In this document: piece by piece, positions 7,954 to 16,111 of the stretch
Layout of the letters: each line of letters starts with the position of its first letter
Position numbering within the stretch: position 1 is the first letter of the stretch
Program-made: the position numbers and the translations under genes
NCBI GenBank assembly: GCA_024278175.1
Contig: JAJRTS010000073.1
Span: forward strand, 1-48,791
Reading direction: 5' to 3'
Origin: Gemmatimonadales bacterium
GTDB taxonomy: Bacteria > Gemmatimonadota > Glassbacteria > GWA2-58-10
DNA: 48,791 bases
Notes under the pieces: generated by a model
Told to the model about the DNA's origin: nothing
The model's database searches: none
The model's input: only the letters and a program-made list of their open reading frames with translations

Positions 7954-8365
7954 GCAGCACCATGCGCGCCATCTCGTGGGTCAGAGTCATCGGCGAAAGC
8001 GACAACCGCTGACGGCAGCGCTGTTGCAGGGCCGCGCCGATACCGAGATGGCCGCCGACAATAAAGCACACGGAGCGGATCCCGTTATCGGCCCACTGGC
8101 TCATCCGGGAGGCGAACTTGCGCGAGGAGAGCATCTCACCGCCCAGGTCCAGCGCCACGGTCCACGACCCGGCGGGGATCCTGGCCGCCATGCGCTCGCT
8201 CTCGCGCTCCACCACCAGCTCGGCGGGCCGCCCGCCCGGCTCATCTTTCACTTCCAGCACCCGCACCTTGTGGCCGTAACGCTCCACTCTGCCCACGTAG
8301 TCGTCGCAGAGCGCACCGATCCGGCTGTCCCTTACCTTGCCGACACAAACCAGCGTAATTTCCAT
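7898..8365 (-). CDS. rlmH: RlmH, 23S rRNA pseudouridine-1915 N3-methyltransferase
   Basis: SPOUT-class enzyme that methylates pseudouridine 1915 in helix 69 of 23S rRNA on the assembled ribosome. The 155 residues are the family length. Motifs seen are the N-terminal [29 protein letters not shown], the SAM-binding knot [11 protein letters not shown], and the hallmark C-terminus [28 protein letters not shown] (shown only as landmarks 128-155). It is first in the minus-strand run, about 130 bases downstream of a good promoter at 8495-8523, and overlaps the DUF123 gene. Confidence 0.96.
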   Translation of the reverse strand: [155 protein letters not shown]

Positions 8366-8494
8366 ACCTCAACCTCGCCGCCAGTTACTGAAACCATGCT
8401 GAAAGGCGGAACTTTCCGCGGAATATTCTGTAGAAAATTAAGCAACCGGCGGGGGAACCCCTGTGAGCGGAGATGGAACATCCCACCGGAACCA

Positions 8495-8523
8495 AATTTA
8501 AGGAAGCCGCCTTGAACCGTCAA
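8495..8523 (-). promoter_or_regulatory. Sigma70-type promoter for the rlmH-bshC run
   Basis: On the minus strand TTGACG (8518-8523) and TAAATT (8495-8500) are separated by exactly 17 bases. It points toward rlmH (start 8365) and lies back to back with the plus-strand promoter at 8536-8564. Confidence 0.55.
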
Positions 8524-8535
8524 CACCCCAATTTT

Positions 8536-8564
8536 TTGACTTTGACGAGAGTGACCGATATATA
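8536..8564 (+). promoter_or_regulatory. Sigma70-type promoter for the exported-protein operon
   Basis: TTGACT (8536-8541), a 17-base spacer, and TATATA (8559-8564) lie about 95 bases before the propeller-protein start at 8658. Together with 8495-8523 this accounts for most of the recognisable signal in the 292-base divergent region 8366-8657. I see no other gene in that region. Confidence 0.55.
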
Positions 8565-8657
8565 TTGCTAAGCACGATGGACTACCGGCGCGGCAGAGCT
8601 GCGAGGATTTTTTTTCGATTAAGACCGGGACTACAGGGCCAGGAAGGCCGGGGATAG

Positions 8658-9830
8658 ATGAAAATGCCGCAACCGTTCAGTTACAGTGACACGATAGCAA
8701 AATTTTCCAGATTGATGGCCGCGGTCCTGCTGCTGACCACCCCCTGTGTTTCATCCGCCCGCAACAAAGGTGAAGACGGTTTTTTCAAGGATATCGACAC
8801 CCGCTGGCTGCTCTACAAGGGCGACCTGGGGCGCACCGCCAGCGAGAACCCGCGGCTGAGTGTGCCGATTGAGCTGGCCTGGAAGAACCGTATCGCCCGT
8901 TCGATCGGCGCAACGGCCAGCGCGGGCGGCGAGTATATCTTTATCGCCACCCGCGACCGCCGGGTGGTAATCCTGGAGCGCACCGGCGGTGAGCGGGTCC
9001 AGCGGCGCACGTTCAAGGGCGGGTTCGGGGGCTCGTTGCTGATCGATGGTACGAAGATGTACTTCAATACCCGCTACCCTGAGGGCAAGGTGTACGGCAC
9101 GGATATCAACACCAAAAAAGATCACCTGGAACGCAAGGTCGGCGCGATGCTGGTCAGCCCGATTGTCAACCACGACCGCCTGTTCGCGTTCACCCAGGAC
9201 GGACAGGTGGTGAGCATGAACACCGAGGCGGGTTTCCGCAACTGGAAGAGTGAACTCGAGGGCAATATCGAGTACGCTCCGCTCTATCTCGATCCGTTTC
9301 TGTTCGTGCCCACCGTGCAGGGCAAGGTATACAAACTCGATTCCTCCACCGGCGAAACAGTGGCCGAGTTCAAGACCGATCGACTACTGCTGAGCGACTT
9401 GAGCAGCGACGGTTACTTTCTGTTCGCGGCGGCCTCGGACGGCCGGGTTTTCTGCCTGGAACCGGACAGCCTGAAAGTGGAGTGGCAGACCGACCTTAAC
9501 CAGCCCCTGTTCAGCGGTCCGGTGTACTCGAAAGGGTTTCTTTACCAGTGCGCCCGCCTCGGCAAGCTGCTCAAGCTGGCGGCGCTCGATGGCTCGCTTG
9601 TGTGGGAGGCGAAGCTGGAGGGTATCGCCGTAACGCCGCCCGCCGTTACGGACGATTACGTTTTTACCGGGACCAAAAGCGGAGAGCTGGCCGCTTTCGC
9701 TATCGGGAGCGGCGAGAAACTGTGGGAGAAAAAAATAAAGGAAAGTGTCAGTTGCTCCCCACTGGTGTACATGGATTACCTGTACTACTGCACGGACAGA
9801 GGAACGGTCTATGCGTTCCATGCAAAATAA
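8658..9830 (+). CDS. Exported PQQ-type beta-propeller protein (BamB-like fold)
   Basis: This 390-residue protein has an N-terminal hydrophobic signal (about 18-38, LMAAVLLLTTPCVSSA). Repeated propeller blades follow, with patterns such as RVVILERTGG, KVYKLDSSTGETVAEF, RVFCLEPDSLKVEW, LAAFAIGSGEKLWEK and GTVYAFHAK. These blades are shared by PQQ-repeat proteins and BamB. It has none of the residues of a PQQ dehydrogenase and is probably a periplasmic scaffold. A cysteine near the signal end could make it a lipoprotein, but the lipobox is poor. It is first of three same-strand genes for exported proteins and overlaps the next one. Confidence 0.8.
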   Translation: MKMPQPFSYSDTIAKFSRLMAAVLLLTTPCVSSARNKGEDGFFKDIDTRWLLYKGDLGRTASENPRLSVPIELAWKNRIARSIGATASAGGEYIFIATRDRRVVILERTGGERVQRRTFKGGFGGSLLIDGTKMYFNTRYPEGKVYGTDINTKKDHLERKVGAMLVSPIVNHDRLFAFTQDGQVVSMNTEAGFRNWKSELEGNIEYAPLYLDPFLFVPTVQGKVYKLDSSTGETVAEFKTDRLLLSDLSSDGYFLFAAASDGRVFCLEPDSLKVEWQTDLNQPLFSGPVYSKGFLYQCARLGKLLKLAALDGSLVWEAKLEGIAVTPPAVTDDYVFTGTKSGELAAFAIGSGEKLWEKKIKESVSCSPLVYMDYLYYCTDRGTVYAFHAK

Positions 9831-10737
9831 ATCCGCCACGGCCGCGCTGACGGTTCTGCTTGTCTGCGCCGCCTGTGGCATGGCGGCGGCGGCGGAAAAA
9901 CCGGCCTCGCTGCGGATCGTCGCCCGGCCCGGGCTGATATTGCTCGACAGCGACACGCTGGATGCCGCCGGCGGTGCTCCCCTGGAGATCAAGCTGGAAC
10001 CGGGTGAACACGTGCTGAGGTATTTCCCCTACCACACGGCCGAAGAGTGGGTCCATCGTTACCTGGTATACCCGTTCAGCGTGGGCAGCGACGGCCACCG
10101 GACTATCGACTTGACAAGCAGCGCGGTGTTCACGTTTCGCACGGACCCGCAGGCGGCGCAACTTCGCTACCGGGGACGGGACCTGGGCCGCACACCGGGC
10201 AAGTTTCTGCTGCTGGGTGGCGTAGGCGATTCGGTAAGCATTTCGCTGCCCGGTTATGAGCCGACGGTGGTCAAACTCGACGAGGTACTCGCCCGGGGAA
10301 GCCGGGAGATATTTCGCAGCCTGGACCCTCGGATTGCCGGAATCGGCGACGAGGAGAATTTACATGCTTACCGGTATCAGTCCCCCGTGCGCAAGCTGCT
10401 CGTCCCTGACCTGATGGCCAGCTTTGCCACCGGTGCGGCGTTGCTGGCTCTGGGAGCATATTTCAATAAGAAGGCCGATGACCACTACGATCGCTACCAA
10501 CGACTGCTGGGTCCCTCGGCTCGTGAGCGCGAGTATTCGGCCACCAAACGTAACGACAGGCTGAGCAAGGTATCCTTTATCGTGGGTGACGCCGCCCTTG
10601 GCGTGTTCGGTTACCTGCTGGTGCGGCGCTTTATTTTTCCGGCGCACAAGCAGGAAAACATGAGTGATGAGCGGCTGCGGCGGGGGTTGTCGATGAGAGT
10701 CACTACCCGCGGCGCCCGGCTGTCGTTCAAGTTTTAA
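9811..10737 (+). CDS. Exported PEGA-like protein with C-terminal membrane segments
   Basis: The start is placed at ATG 9811, which begins a signal peptide (TAALTVLLVCAACGMAAAA). An ATG at 9745 would add 22 residues read inside the preceding gene. The mature part has two PEGA-like beta segments: residues near 30-80 ending in LEPGEHVLRYFPY, and a later LRYRGRDLGRTPGKFLLLGG followed by SISLPGYEP. PEGA domains are common in surface-layer or envelope proteins. The C-terminal third has two hydrophobic helices (near ASFATGAALLALGAYF and VGDAALGVFGYLLV) around a charged loop. No function is recognised. It overlaps the end of the propeller gene by 20 bases, so the two are probably coupled. Confidence 0.7.
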   Translation: MRSMQNKSATAALTVLLVCAACGMAAAAEKPASLRIVARPGLILLDSDTLDAAGGAPLEIKLEPGEHVLRYFPYHTAEEWVHRYLVYPFSVGSDGHRTIDLTSSAVFTFRTDPQAAQLRYRGRDLGRTPGKFLLLGGVGDSVSISLPGYEPTVVKLDEVLARGSREIFRSLDPRIAGIGDEENLHAYRYQSPVRKLLVPDLMASFATGAALLALGAYFNKKADDHYDRYQRLLGPSAREREYSATKRNDRLSKVSFIVGDAALGVFGYLLVRRFIFPAHKQENMSDERLRRGLSMRVTTRGARLSFKF

Positions 10738-10770
10738 GCTGGCCGCCCCGGGTATATATAAATGTGAGGA

Positions 10771-12027
10771 ATGATGCAAGACAGGTTGATCTACATTTCG
10801 CTCAGGCTGACAGTGGCACTGCTGGCCTTTTTCCTCGCCTGCTCGGGCAGGGACCGCACCAATCCGCTCGATCCGGGTAATCCCGACCCCAGTCGTTCCA
10901 ATATCGGATTCAACGCGCTGGCCGGAAATAATAAAGTGCTGCTGGAGTGGAACCCTCTGGAATTCGACGATCTGGCCGGTGTGCGGGTTCAGCGGGTTAC
11001 GGCAGGTTCAAACGACACGGTGACGATAACCGACACGAGCCTGAACGTAACAGTCACCCGTTTTGTGGACCTCACGCCCAGGAACGGAATTACTTATAGT
11101 TACCATTTGAAATTCGACATTCAGGACAGCGATGAGAAGCCGGTCACCCTGCCGGATACTGTTACACCGGGGCCGGTATTTACTTATGTCGAGCTGATTG
11201 ACTTCGGTGAAGTCGTGCTGTTCACACCCGATTTCCGCGACGAGGTGTTCAGCCTGGAACGTGGTTTCTTTGACGTTGTGGATATCGAGGTGGGCAACAC
11301 GGTCTGGGTACTGGATATCGGCGGAATAGTCCACCGTTTCAATCGCGACGGAGAACTGCTCGGCAGCAGAGTGCTGACCAATGTCAGCGCGATAGCGCTC
11401 GATCCGCTGAACTCGACCTTCTGGGTTGCGCTGGCGGGACAAGCCGGCATGATCAGTAATTTCCGCTCCAACGGGGACCTGATCAGCTCCAGATCGACAA
11501 GCATCCCTGTCACCTCGCTGGCGGTGGACATAGCGGGAAACGGCTTGTGGGCCGGATCCTCGGGGCCGTCTATCGCCAAAGTCGATATCGGCGGCACCAC
11601 CAGTACCCGGTTCTCTCATTCGGATTTTGTCAGGCCTGAACTGGTTGTCACAAGCAGGTTTCAGAGCGGGGTCTGGATCGGCGATTACGGGGCCAACCAC
11701 GTGATGTATTACACCACGGCCGGGATGGTCTGGTTGCGTGGAGGATTCGTGGAGGTCAACGACCTGGTGGTCAACGAAGAGGGCAGCCTGTGCTGGGTGG
11801 CCGACTCCAGGGCGGACAGGGTGGTCATGCTCGATGGGCGCAACGGACAGGTGATCAACAGTATGTCCGGGTTCGATAATCCGTTTTACCTGGCATATAA
11901 CAGGGAGAACAAGACTGTTATCGTCAGCGGAAGCACCGGTCTGCTCAGCGTGATCGACGAGAGCGGGCAGCTTGTTTTCGCCGTGCGGAACCCGGACCGT
12001 ACCGGCAAGATGGCCCTGGCCTATTGA
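10771..12027 (+). CDS. Lipoprotein with fibronectin-like and beta-propeller domains
   Basis: This 418-residue protein has a lipoprotein-type signal ending in FFLAC (Cys 24), followed by RDRTNPLDPGNP, a start commonly seen in FCB-group lipoproteins. Residues about 45-125 look like a fibronectin type III module (NNKVLLEWNP, GITYSYHLKF). Residues about 150-410 look like an NHL or SMP-30 type propeller with repeated blades (VWVLDIGGIVHRFNRDGELL, LCWVADSRADRVVMLDGRNG). A second ATG at 10774 is equally possible as start because GAGGA lies immediately before 10771. It probably sits on the periplasmic or outer-surface side of the envelope. It is third in the operon and its 3' end overlaps the convergent rsmI by 7 bases. 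Confidence 0.75.
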   Translation: MMQDRLIYISLRLTVALLAFFLACSGRDRTNPLDPGNPDPSRSNIGFNALAGNNKVLLEWNPLEFDDLAGVRVQRVTAGSNDTVTITDTSLNVTVTRFVDLTPRNGITYSYHLKFDIQDSDEKPVTLPDTVTPGPVFTYVELIDFGEVVLFTPDFRDEVFSLERGFFDVVDIEVGNTVWVLDIGGIVHRFNRDGELLGSRVLTNVSAIALDPLNSTFWVALAGQAGMISNFRSNGDLISSRSTSIPVTSLAVDIAGNGLWAGSSGPSIAKVDIGGTTSTRFSHSDFVRPELVVTSRFQSGVWIGDYGANHVMYYTTAGMVWLRGGFVEVNDLVVNEEGSLCWVADSRADRVVMLDGRNGQVINSMSGFDNPFYLAYNRENKTVIVSGSTGLLSVIDESGQLVFAVRNPDRTGKMALAY

Positions 12028-12908
12028 TCCTGCCGGTGCTCGTTGAGCCAGCCGCAGACCAGCGGGTAAAGACGGTTCCGTCGCTCCCCCAGCTTTTCCG
12101 CGGCCAGAACTGTCAGTTTTCTGGCGCCCAGCTCGCTCGCGCCCTGGATTTCCCCCAGCAAGTCCCCGAGTTTACTCTCCAGTTGCCCGCTGTCCAGATT
12201 TGACTCGCCTGACGGCCTGCCCTCGATAAGCAGCACGACCTCGCCCTTGAGTTCCTGATCACGGGCGGCAAGAATGTCGGCAAGCCCGGCCAGGGTGCCC
12301 CTGACAACTTCCTCGTAAATCTTGGTCATTTCCCGGCAGACAACCGCCCGCCGGCTACCCAGGACAAAGGCGCCCGTCTCCAGAGCGCGCACCAGTTTTC
12401 TGGCGGGGCAGAAAAAAACCAGTGTGGACCCGAGAGTTTCAAGCGAACGGAAGGTTTCCTCCACCGCTTTCTGCTTTGGAGGCAGGAAGCCGGCAAAGAA
12501 AAAAGAATCGGTGGGCAGGCCGGCCACGCTCAGAGCGGCCGTGAGCGAGCAGGGGCCGGGCACGGGGACCACTGGCAAATCCTGCCCGGCGGCCAGCCGG
12601 ATCAGACGGTAGCCCGGATCGCTGATCCCCGGCGTGCCGGCGTCGCTAACCAGCGCCACCGACTTGCCGTCCGTCAGCAGCGCAACAATCTTGCGGGCGG
12701 CTGCCTGCTCGTTGTGCTCGTGGTAGCTGACAAGCTCGGCCGAAACGCCGTAGCGTGTCAGCAGCCGCCGGCTGTGGCGGGTGTCCTCGCAGGCGATAAT
12801 GTCCACGCCACGCAGGATCTCCACCGCGCGATAAGTTATATCATCCAGGTTGCCCACGGGTGTGGCGACAACGTAGAGGCAGCCCGGAGTGACGGTTGTC
12901 TCCGCCAT
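12021..12908 (-). CDS. rsmI: RsmI, 16S rRNA cytidine-1402 2'-O-methyltransferase
   Basis: Tetrapyrrole-methylase-fold enzyme that 2'-O-methylates C1402 in the decoding centre of 16S rRNA. The 295 residues are the usual length. Family motifs are LYVVATPVGNLDDITYRA, ACEDTRHSRRLL, LVSDAGTPGISDPGYRLI, VPVPGPCSLTAALSVAGLP and FFAGFLPPK. The C-terminal part (GEVVLLIEG onward) is the smaller helical region. It is on the minus strand after the YlbF-like gene, 20 bases apart, and probably shares its promoter at 13408-13436. Confidence 0.95.
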   Translation of the reverse strand: MAETTVTPGCLYVVATPVGNLDDITYRAVEILRGVDIIACEDTRHSRRLLTRYGVSAELVSYHEHNEQAAARKIVALLTDGKSVALVSDAGTPGISDPGYRLIRLAAGQDLPVVPVPGPCSLTAALSVAGLPTDSFFFAGFLPPKQKAVEETFRSLETLGSTLVFFCPARKLVRALETGAFVLGSRRAVVCREMTKIYEEVVRGTLAGLADILAARDQELKGEVVLLIEGRPSGESNLDSGQLESKLGDLLGEIQGASELGARKLTVLAAEKLGERRNRLYPLVCGWLNEHRQDQ

Positions 12909-12928
12909 GCTGGTACGCCGGTCAGTTG

Positions 12929-13285
12929 TCAGAAATTGGTGATAATCCGGCTCTGAGCGCCTTCCTGGATCCCCTGGCTGATCTGGTTGTTAACCTTGTT
13001 CATCAGCTTCATGTAGTTTTCCTGGCTGGCGATCAATGCCTGAACCATGGTTTTTCCCTGTACTTCCTGCATTATTTCCGTGTACTCGCTGCGCGTCTTT
13101 TCGTCTATCTCCTGGCCCTCTTCCTGGGCCTTGATCACTTTCGCCTCAATCTCTTTCAGCTTCCGCATCAGTTCGGAGGTTTCCTTGTCTTCGTCCACAT
13201 CTCTGGCGGCCGCGGTGTAATACTTGTACTCAGGAGTCTGGGCTATCATCTTGCCCAGGTCTTTCGCCGCAGTCTCGATATCCAT
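12929..13285 (-). CDS. YlbF/YmcA-family small helical protein
   Basis: A protein of about 118 residues, almost entirely helical and charged, with the YlbF-family layout: KDLGKMIAQTPEYKYYTAA, then ETSELMRKLKEIEAKV, and a C-terminal YMKLMNKVNNQISQGIQEG. In Bacillus the YlbF-YmcA-YaaT complex modulates RNase Y. Whether that holds here is unknown, and many distant relatives exist. The start is put at ATG 13285 because GGAG lies 7 bases before it. An ATG at 13297 has no ribosome-binding site. It precedes rsmI on the same strand. Confidence 0.8.
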   Translation of the reverse strand: MDIETAAKDLGKMIAQTPEYKYYTAAARDVDEDKETSELMRKLKEIEAKVIKAQEEGQEIDEKTRSEYTEIMQEVQGKTMVQALIASQENYMKLMNKVNNQISQGIQEGAQSRIITNF

Positions 13286-13340
13286 CGGTGACTCCATTTA
13301 ATGAATTATAAAACGGCACTTGGCTAGTAATCTGATATAT

Positions 13341-13367
13341 GAAAAGGGTGTCCGCTTACGACACCCT
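13341..13367 (-). terminator. Leader hairpin with short U tract (possible attenuator) before the YlbF-like gene
   Basis: AGGGTGTC (13345-13352) pairs perfectly with GACACCCT (13360-13367) around a 7-base loop. Read on the minus strand the stem is followed by TTTT. It falls about 35 bases after the predicted minus-strand transcription start and before the gene, where an attenuator or a 5' stabilising hairpin would sit. Confidence 0.4.
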
Positions 13368-13407
13368 CTCGACCGGAAACACGTCACAAAGGCGCTATCC
13401 GCCCTTG

Positions 13408-13436
13408 AAAATAGCTCGCTGCGCTTGTGTTGTCAA
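13408..13436 (-). promoter_or_regulatory. Sigma70-type promoter for the YlbF-like gene and rsmI
   Basis: On the minus strand TTGACA (13431-13436), 17 bases, TATTTT (13408-13413). A second TTGACA lies 8 bases further upstream. It points toward the YlbF-like start at 13285. Confidence 0.55.
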
Positions 13437-13593
13437 CCTGTCAAGGGGTGTTGGATGTTTTTTCTCTCAACGGTCTCTCAACTGCTCCTTAAGAATCAAC
13501 TTTAAGTATCACTGATAAGCCATTAAATTGAAGCCGGATTGGGAAATGATAAAAGCCGTTTTGTCAGCAGAGTAAATCGCTCCAACTCTCAAG

Positions 13594-13622
13594 TTGACAA
13601 CCGGCAACGGATCGGGTAAATT
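13594..13622 (+). promoter_or_regulatory. Candidate sigma70-type promoter for the sigma54-type activator gene
   Basis: TTGACA (13594-13599), a 17-base spacer, and TAAATT (13617-13622) lie about 50 bases before the start at 13673. TACAAT at 13622-13627 is a better -10 box but at a 22-base spacing, so it is less likely paired with this -35. Confidence 0.4.
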
Positions 13623-13672
13623 ACAATGACTGCCAAATTGTCAGATAATTTTACCATTCAGGCATCCGCCCC

Positions 13673-15277
13673 ATGGAACTTCAGGACTACAAGCTGCTGG
13701 TCACCGATTTCGACCAGGAAGCGGCCTCCCGCGTACAGGGCACGCTCAACGCCCGCGGCATGAACGCTCAGAAAATAAGCAGACTGCCCCGGATCGACAA
13801 TCTTTCCGAGGACAACGACGTTGTGATCGTGATTATCACCGGCGGTGTGCATGAGAAACCTTCGCTTAATTTCATGGAATCGATCAAATACGCCCCGGCC
13901 AGCCTGGGAGTGATCTGCCTGGTGGAGCCCACCGAGCCGCAAAACCTGGCCTGGTTCGACTCGCTGGGGGTCAATGAGGTGTTCGAGAAGCCGGTGAGCG
14001 GCGAGGATATCGCCCAGGCCACCAGCCGCCTGCTGGAGCGCAACCGCCTGGTGGGCAGTATCGGCATTATCGGCCGCACCCCCCCGATGCGCGAGGTGAT
14101 AGAGCGGGTGGCCCAGTACAGCCAGGTAGGCAGCACGGTGCTGATCAGCGGCGACAGCGGCACGGGCAAGGAGCTGGTGGCCCAGGCCCTGCACCGCCTG
14201 AGCGGACGGCGGCACCGGCAGTTTATCGCGGTCAACTGCGGAGCGATAGCAGAGGGCGTGCTGGAGAGCGAACTGTTCGGCCACGAAAAAGGCTCGTTCA
14301 CCGGCGCCTCCAGCCTGCGCAAGGGGCATTTCGAGATCGCCGACGGGGGCACGATCTTCCTGGACGAGGTGGGCGAGATGCCGCTGAGCGTCCAGGTTAA
14401 GCTGCTCAGGGTGCTGGAGGAGAAAGAATTCATGCGCGTGGGCGGCAGCAACCGGATCAGGGTCAACGTGCGGATGATTGCCGCCACCAACAAGGACCTG
14501 GAGCTGGAAGTGGAGCGGGGCGCGTTCCGCCGCGACCTCTACTACCGGCTGAAAGTGCTCTCGATAGTGATCCCGCCTCTTTGCGAGCGGCGCGAGGATA
14601 TTCCGCTGCTGTTTAACTACTTCATCAAGCAGTTTTCCACTGAGAACGATAAAAAATTCGCCGGGATAGACCCCGAGGCGCTGGAGATACTGAAAAACTA
14701 CGACTGGCCGGGCAACGTCCGCGAACTGCGCAACCTGGCCGAAAGCATGGTGGTACTCAGCCTGGGCAGCCGGATCAGGCCCCACGACATCCCGGAGCAG
14801 ATTTTCCGCCGCGGCAGCCCGGAAAGATTACTGCCGATCCGCTTGGCCGACAGCACACAACAGCCCGGTGGCGGCAGCCCCGGCAGCACGATGGAGCTGG
14901 GGCTGCTTTACCAGGCCGTGCTGGAGATGCAGAAAGAACTGCGCGAGCTTAAGCAGATGCTGGCCCATAACCACATTACCTCACGGCCGGCTTACGCCGC
15001 CCCGGCCGCCGGGGGTATTGAGCGGCACCGCTACGAAAACGGCAAAAACAATGTGACGGCGGCCTCCCACGATATCTCGGCCCTGGGCAGTGTGCGTTTC
15101 GAGGAGGACGATGACGGGTTAAACTCCGCCGGGGCGCAGAGCATGCGGGACGTGGAGCGCAAAGCGATTGCCCGGGCCCTGGAAAGCGTGGACGGCAACC
15201 GCCGCCAGGCAGCAGAGCTGCTGGGGATTGGCGAGCGGACGCTGTACCGGAAAATTAACGAGTATGGGTTGAAGTGA
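13673..15277 (+). CDS. Sigma54-dependent transcriptional activator with degenerate receiver domain
   Basis: A 534-residue NtrC-type regulator. Residues 1-125 have a receiver-like pattern: an acidic residue pair near D12/D14 and the lysine in NEVFEKP (K106). The residue at the usual phosphorylated Asp is Ile or Thr (DVVIVIITGG, 49-58). Residues about 130-365 are the AAA+ domain, with Walker A GDSGTGKE (160-167), sigma54-contact loop GSFTGA (207-212), Walker B IFLDE (228-232) and the R-finger region FRRDLYYRL. The C-terminus is a Fis-type helix-turn-helix (AAELLGIGERTLYRKINEYG). It should activate sigma54 promoters, possibly without phosphorylation. No histidine kinase is adjacent. The start ATG is at 13673. 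Confidence 0.93.
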   Translation: MELQDYKLLVTDFDQEAASRVQGTLNARGMNAQKISRLPRIDNLSEDNDVVIVIITGGVHEKPSLNFMESIKYAPASLGVICLVEPTEPQNLAWFDSLGVNEVFEKPVSGEDIAQATSRLLERNRLVGSIGIIGRTPPMREVIERVAQYSQVGSTVLISGDSGTGKELVAQALHRLSGRRHRQFIAVNCGAIAEGVLESELFGHEKGSFTGASSLRKGHFEIADGGTIFLDEVGEMPLSVQVKLLRVLEEKEFMRVGGSNRIRVNVRMIAATNKDLELEVERGAFRRDLYYRLKVLSIVIPPLCERREDIPLLFNYFIKQFSTENDKKFAGIDPEALEILKNYDWPGNVRELRNLAESMVVLSLGSRIRPHDIPEQIFRRGSPERLLPIRLADSTQQPGGGSPGSTMELGLLYQAVLEMQKELRELKQMLAHNHITSRPAYAAPAAGGIERHRYENGKNNVTAASHDISALGSVRFEEDDDGLNSAGAQSMRDVERKAIARALESVDGNRRQAAELLGIGERTLYRKINEYGLK

Positions 15278-15305
15278 TGCAGCTCACCTTTTCGCAGAAA
15301 CTGCA

Positions 15306-16097
15306 ATGAAACTTTTAACAAATGAGCAACATCAAGAAGTTTTGCGTAAATTAGTAATTTTTACAAAAGCGAATAATAATTTTCCAATACATAAATTGGG
15401 ACTAGCATATTCCAGTGTTATGTTTTCACTTCTCATGCATAATCTTGGTTGCGCCGAGTCTTTGCTAACTCTTCAAAGTAAATTTGGAAATGAGTGGTTT
15501 CCTGTAACGAGCGGCTTTATTTTAGCTCGATCTATGTTCGAAGCAGATATAAACGCACACTACATTTCCGAAAAACCACAAGAAAGAGTTCCGTTATACA
15601 TCAATTACGGACACATAGTTGATAAAAAGCAAATGGATGCGTACTCGAAACACAGAGATAGTAGTGATCCTACTTGGCGTGAAGCCATGAATTTTGAATG
15701 GCCTAGAAAATGGGCTCATAGAGAAAAAGAAATAAATTCAAATTATCGAAAATGTTCTCCATTGTATATGCGTAGAACGAAGAAGGGCAAAGAAACTTTA
15801 TCGCAAAGTTGGTCAGGAAAGAACATCAGGCAGATGGCCATTGATGTAAATCATGAAGAAGCATACGATATATTCTATTCAGATTTATCATCATTTACTC
15901 ATTCCAATGTCAAATTGGCTGATAGATTTTTACGTTTGGATAAAGGTGAAGCCTCTTGGACTATGCGTGCAAAAGAGTTAGATGTAGCTTCAGTTTTTAG
16001 ATACGCCGATATTTTTCTTACTTGCAATTTAAAGCTATTCGGCAAGGAATTTAATACATGGTCGGAAGTTCAAGTTCATAGCATTTGGGATTTTTGA
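15306..16097 (+). CDS. DUF5677-type protein, AT-rich islet
   Basis: A 263-residue protein resembling DUF5677: a helical core with SGFILARSMFEADINAHYI (about 76-94) and a later YSDLSSFTHSNVKLADRFL. The function of the family is unknown. It is visibly AT-rich, with codon choice (AAA, AAT, TTA, ATA) unlike the GC-rich genes on both sides, so it looks recently acquired. It starts 28 bases after the activator stop and ends just before a strong terminator. No transposase or repeat flanks it. DUF5677 genes turn up as single cargo genes in many bacteria. A defence role is possible but nothing here shows it. Confidence 0.7.
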   Translation: MKLLTNEQHQEVLRKLVIFTKANNNFPIHKLGLAYSSVMFSLLMHNLGCAESLLTLQSKFGNEWFPVTSGFILARSMFEADINAHYISEKPQERVPLYINYGHIVDKKQMDAYSKHRDSSDPTWREAMNFEWPRKWAHREKEINSNYRKCSPLYMRRTKKGKETLSQSWSGKNIRQMAIDVNHEEAYDIFYSDLSSFTHSNVKLADRFLRLDKGEASWTMRAKELDVASVFRYADIFLTCNLKLFGKEFNTWSEVQVHSIWDF

Positions 16098-16111
16098 TAA
16101 TATCAACATAC

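Larger units (their letters stand above)
13298..13672. other. 375-base divergent intergenic region with two promoters and a leader hairpin
   Basis: This gap separates the YlbF-like gene (minus) from the sigma54-type activator (plus). It holds a minus-strand promoter (13408-13436), a hairpin in the resulting leader (13341-13367) and a plus-strand promoter candidate (13594-13622). A 61-codon plus-strand frame inside it has no ribosome-binding site and no recognisable sequence, so I do not call it a gene. Confidence 0.5.

Noticed and set aside
13320-13505. 61-codon plus-strand frame
   Set aside because: It lies across the minus-strand promoter and leader hairpin, has no ribosome-binding site, and matches nothing.
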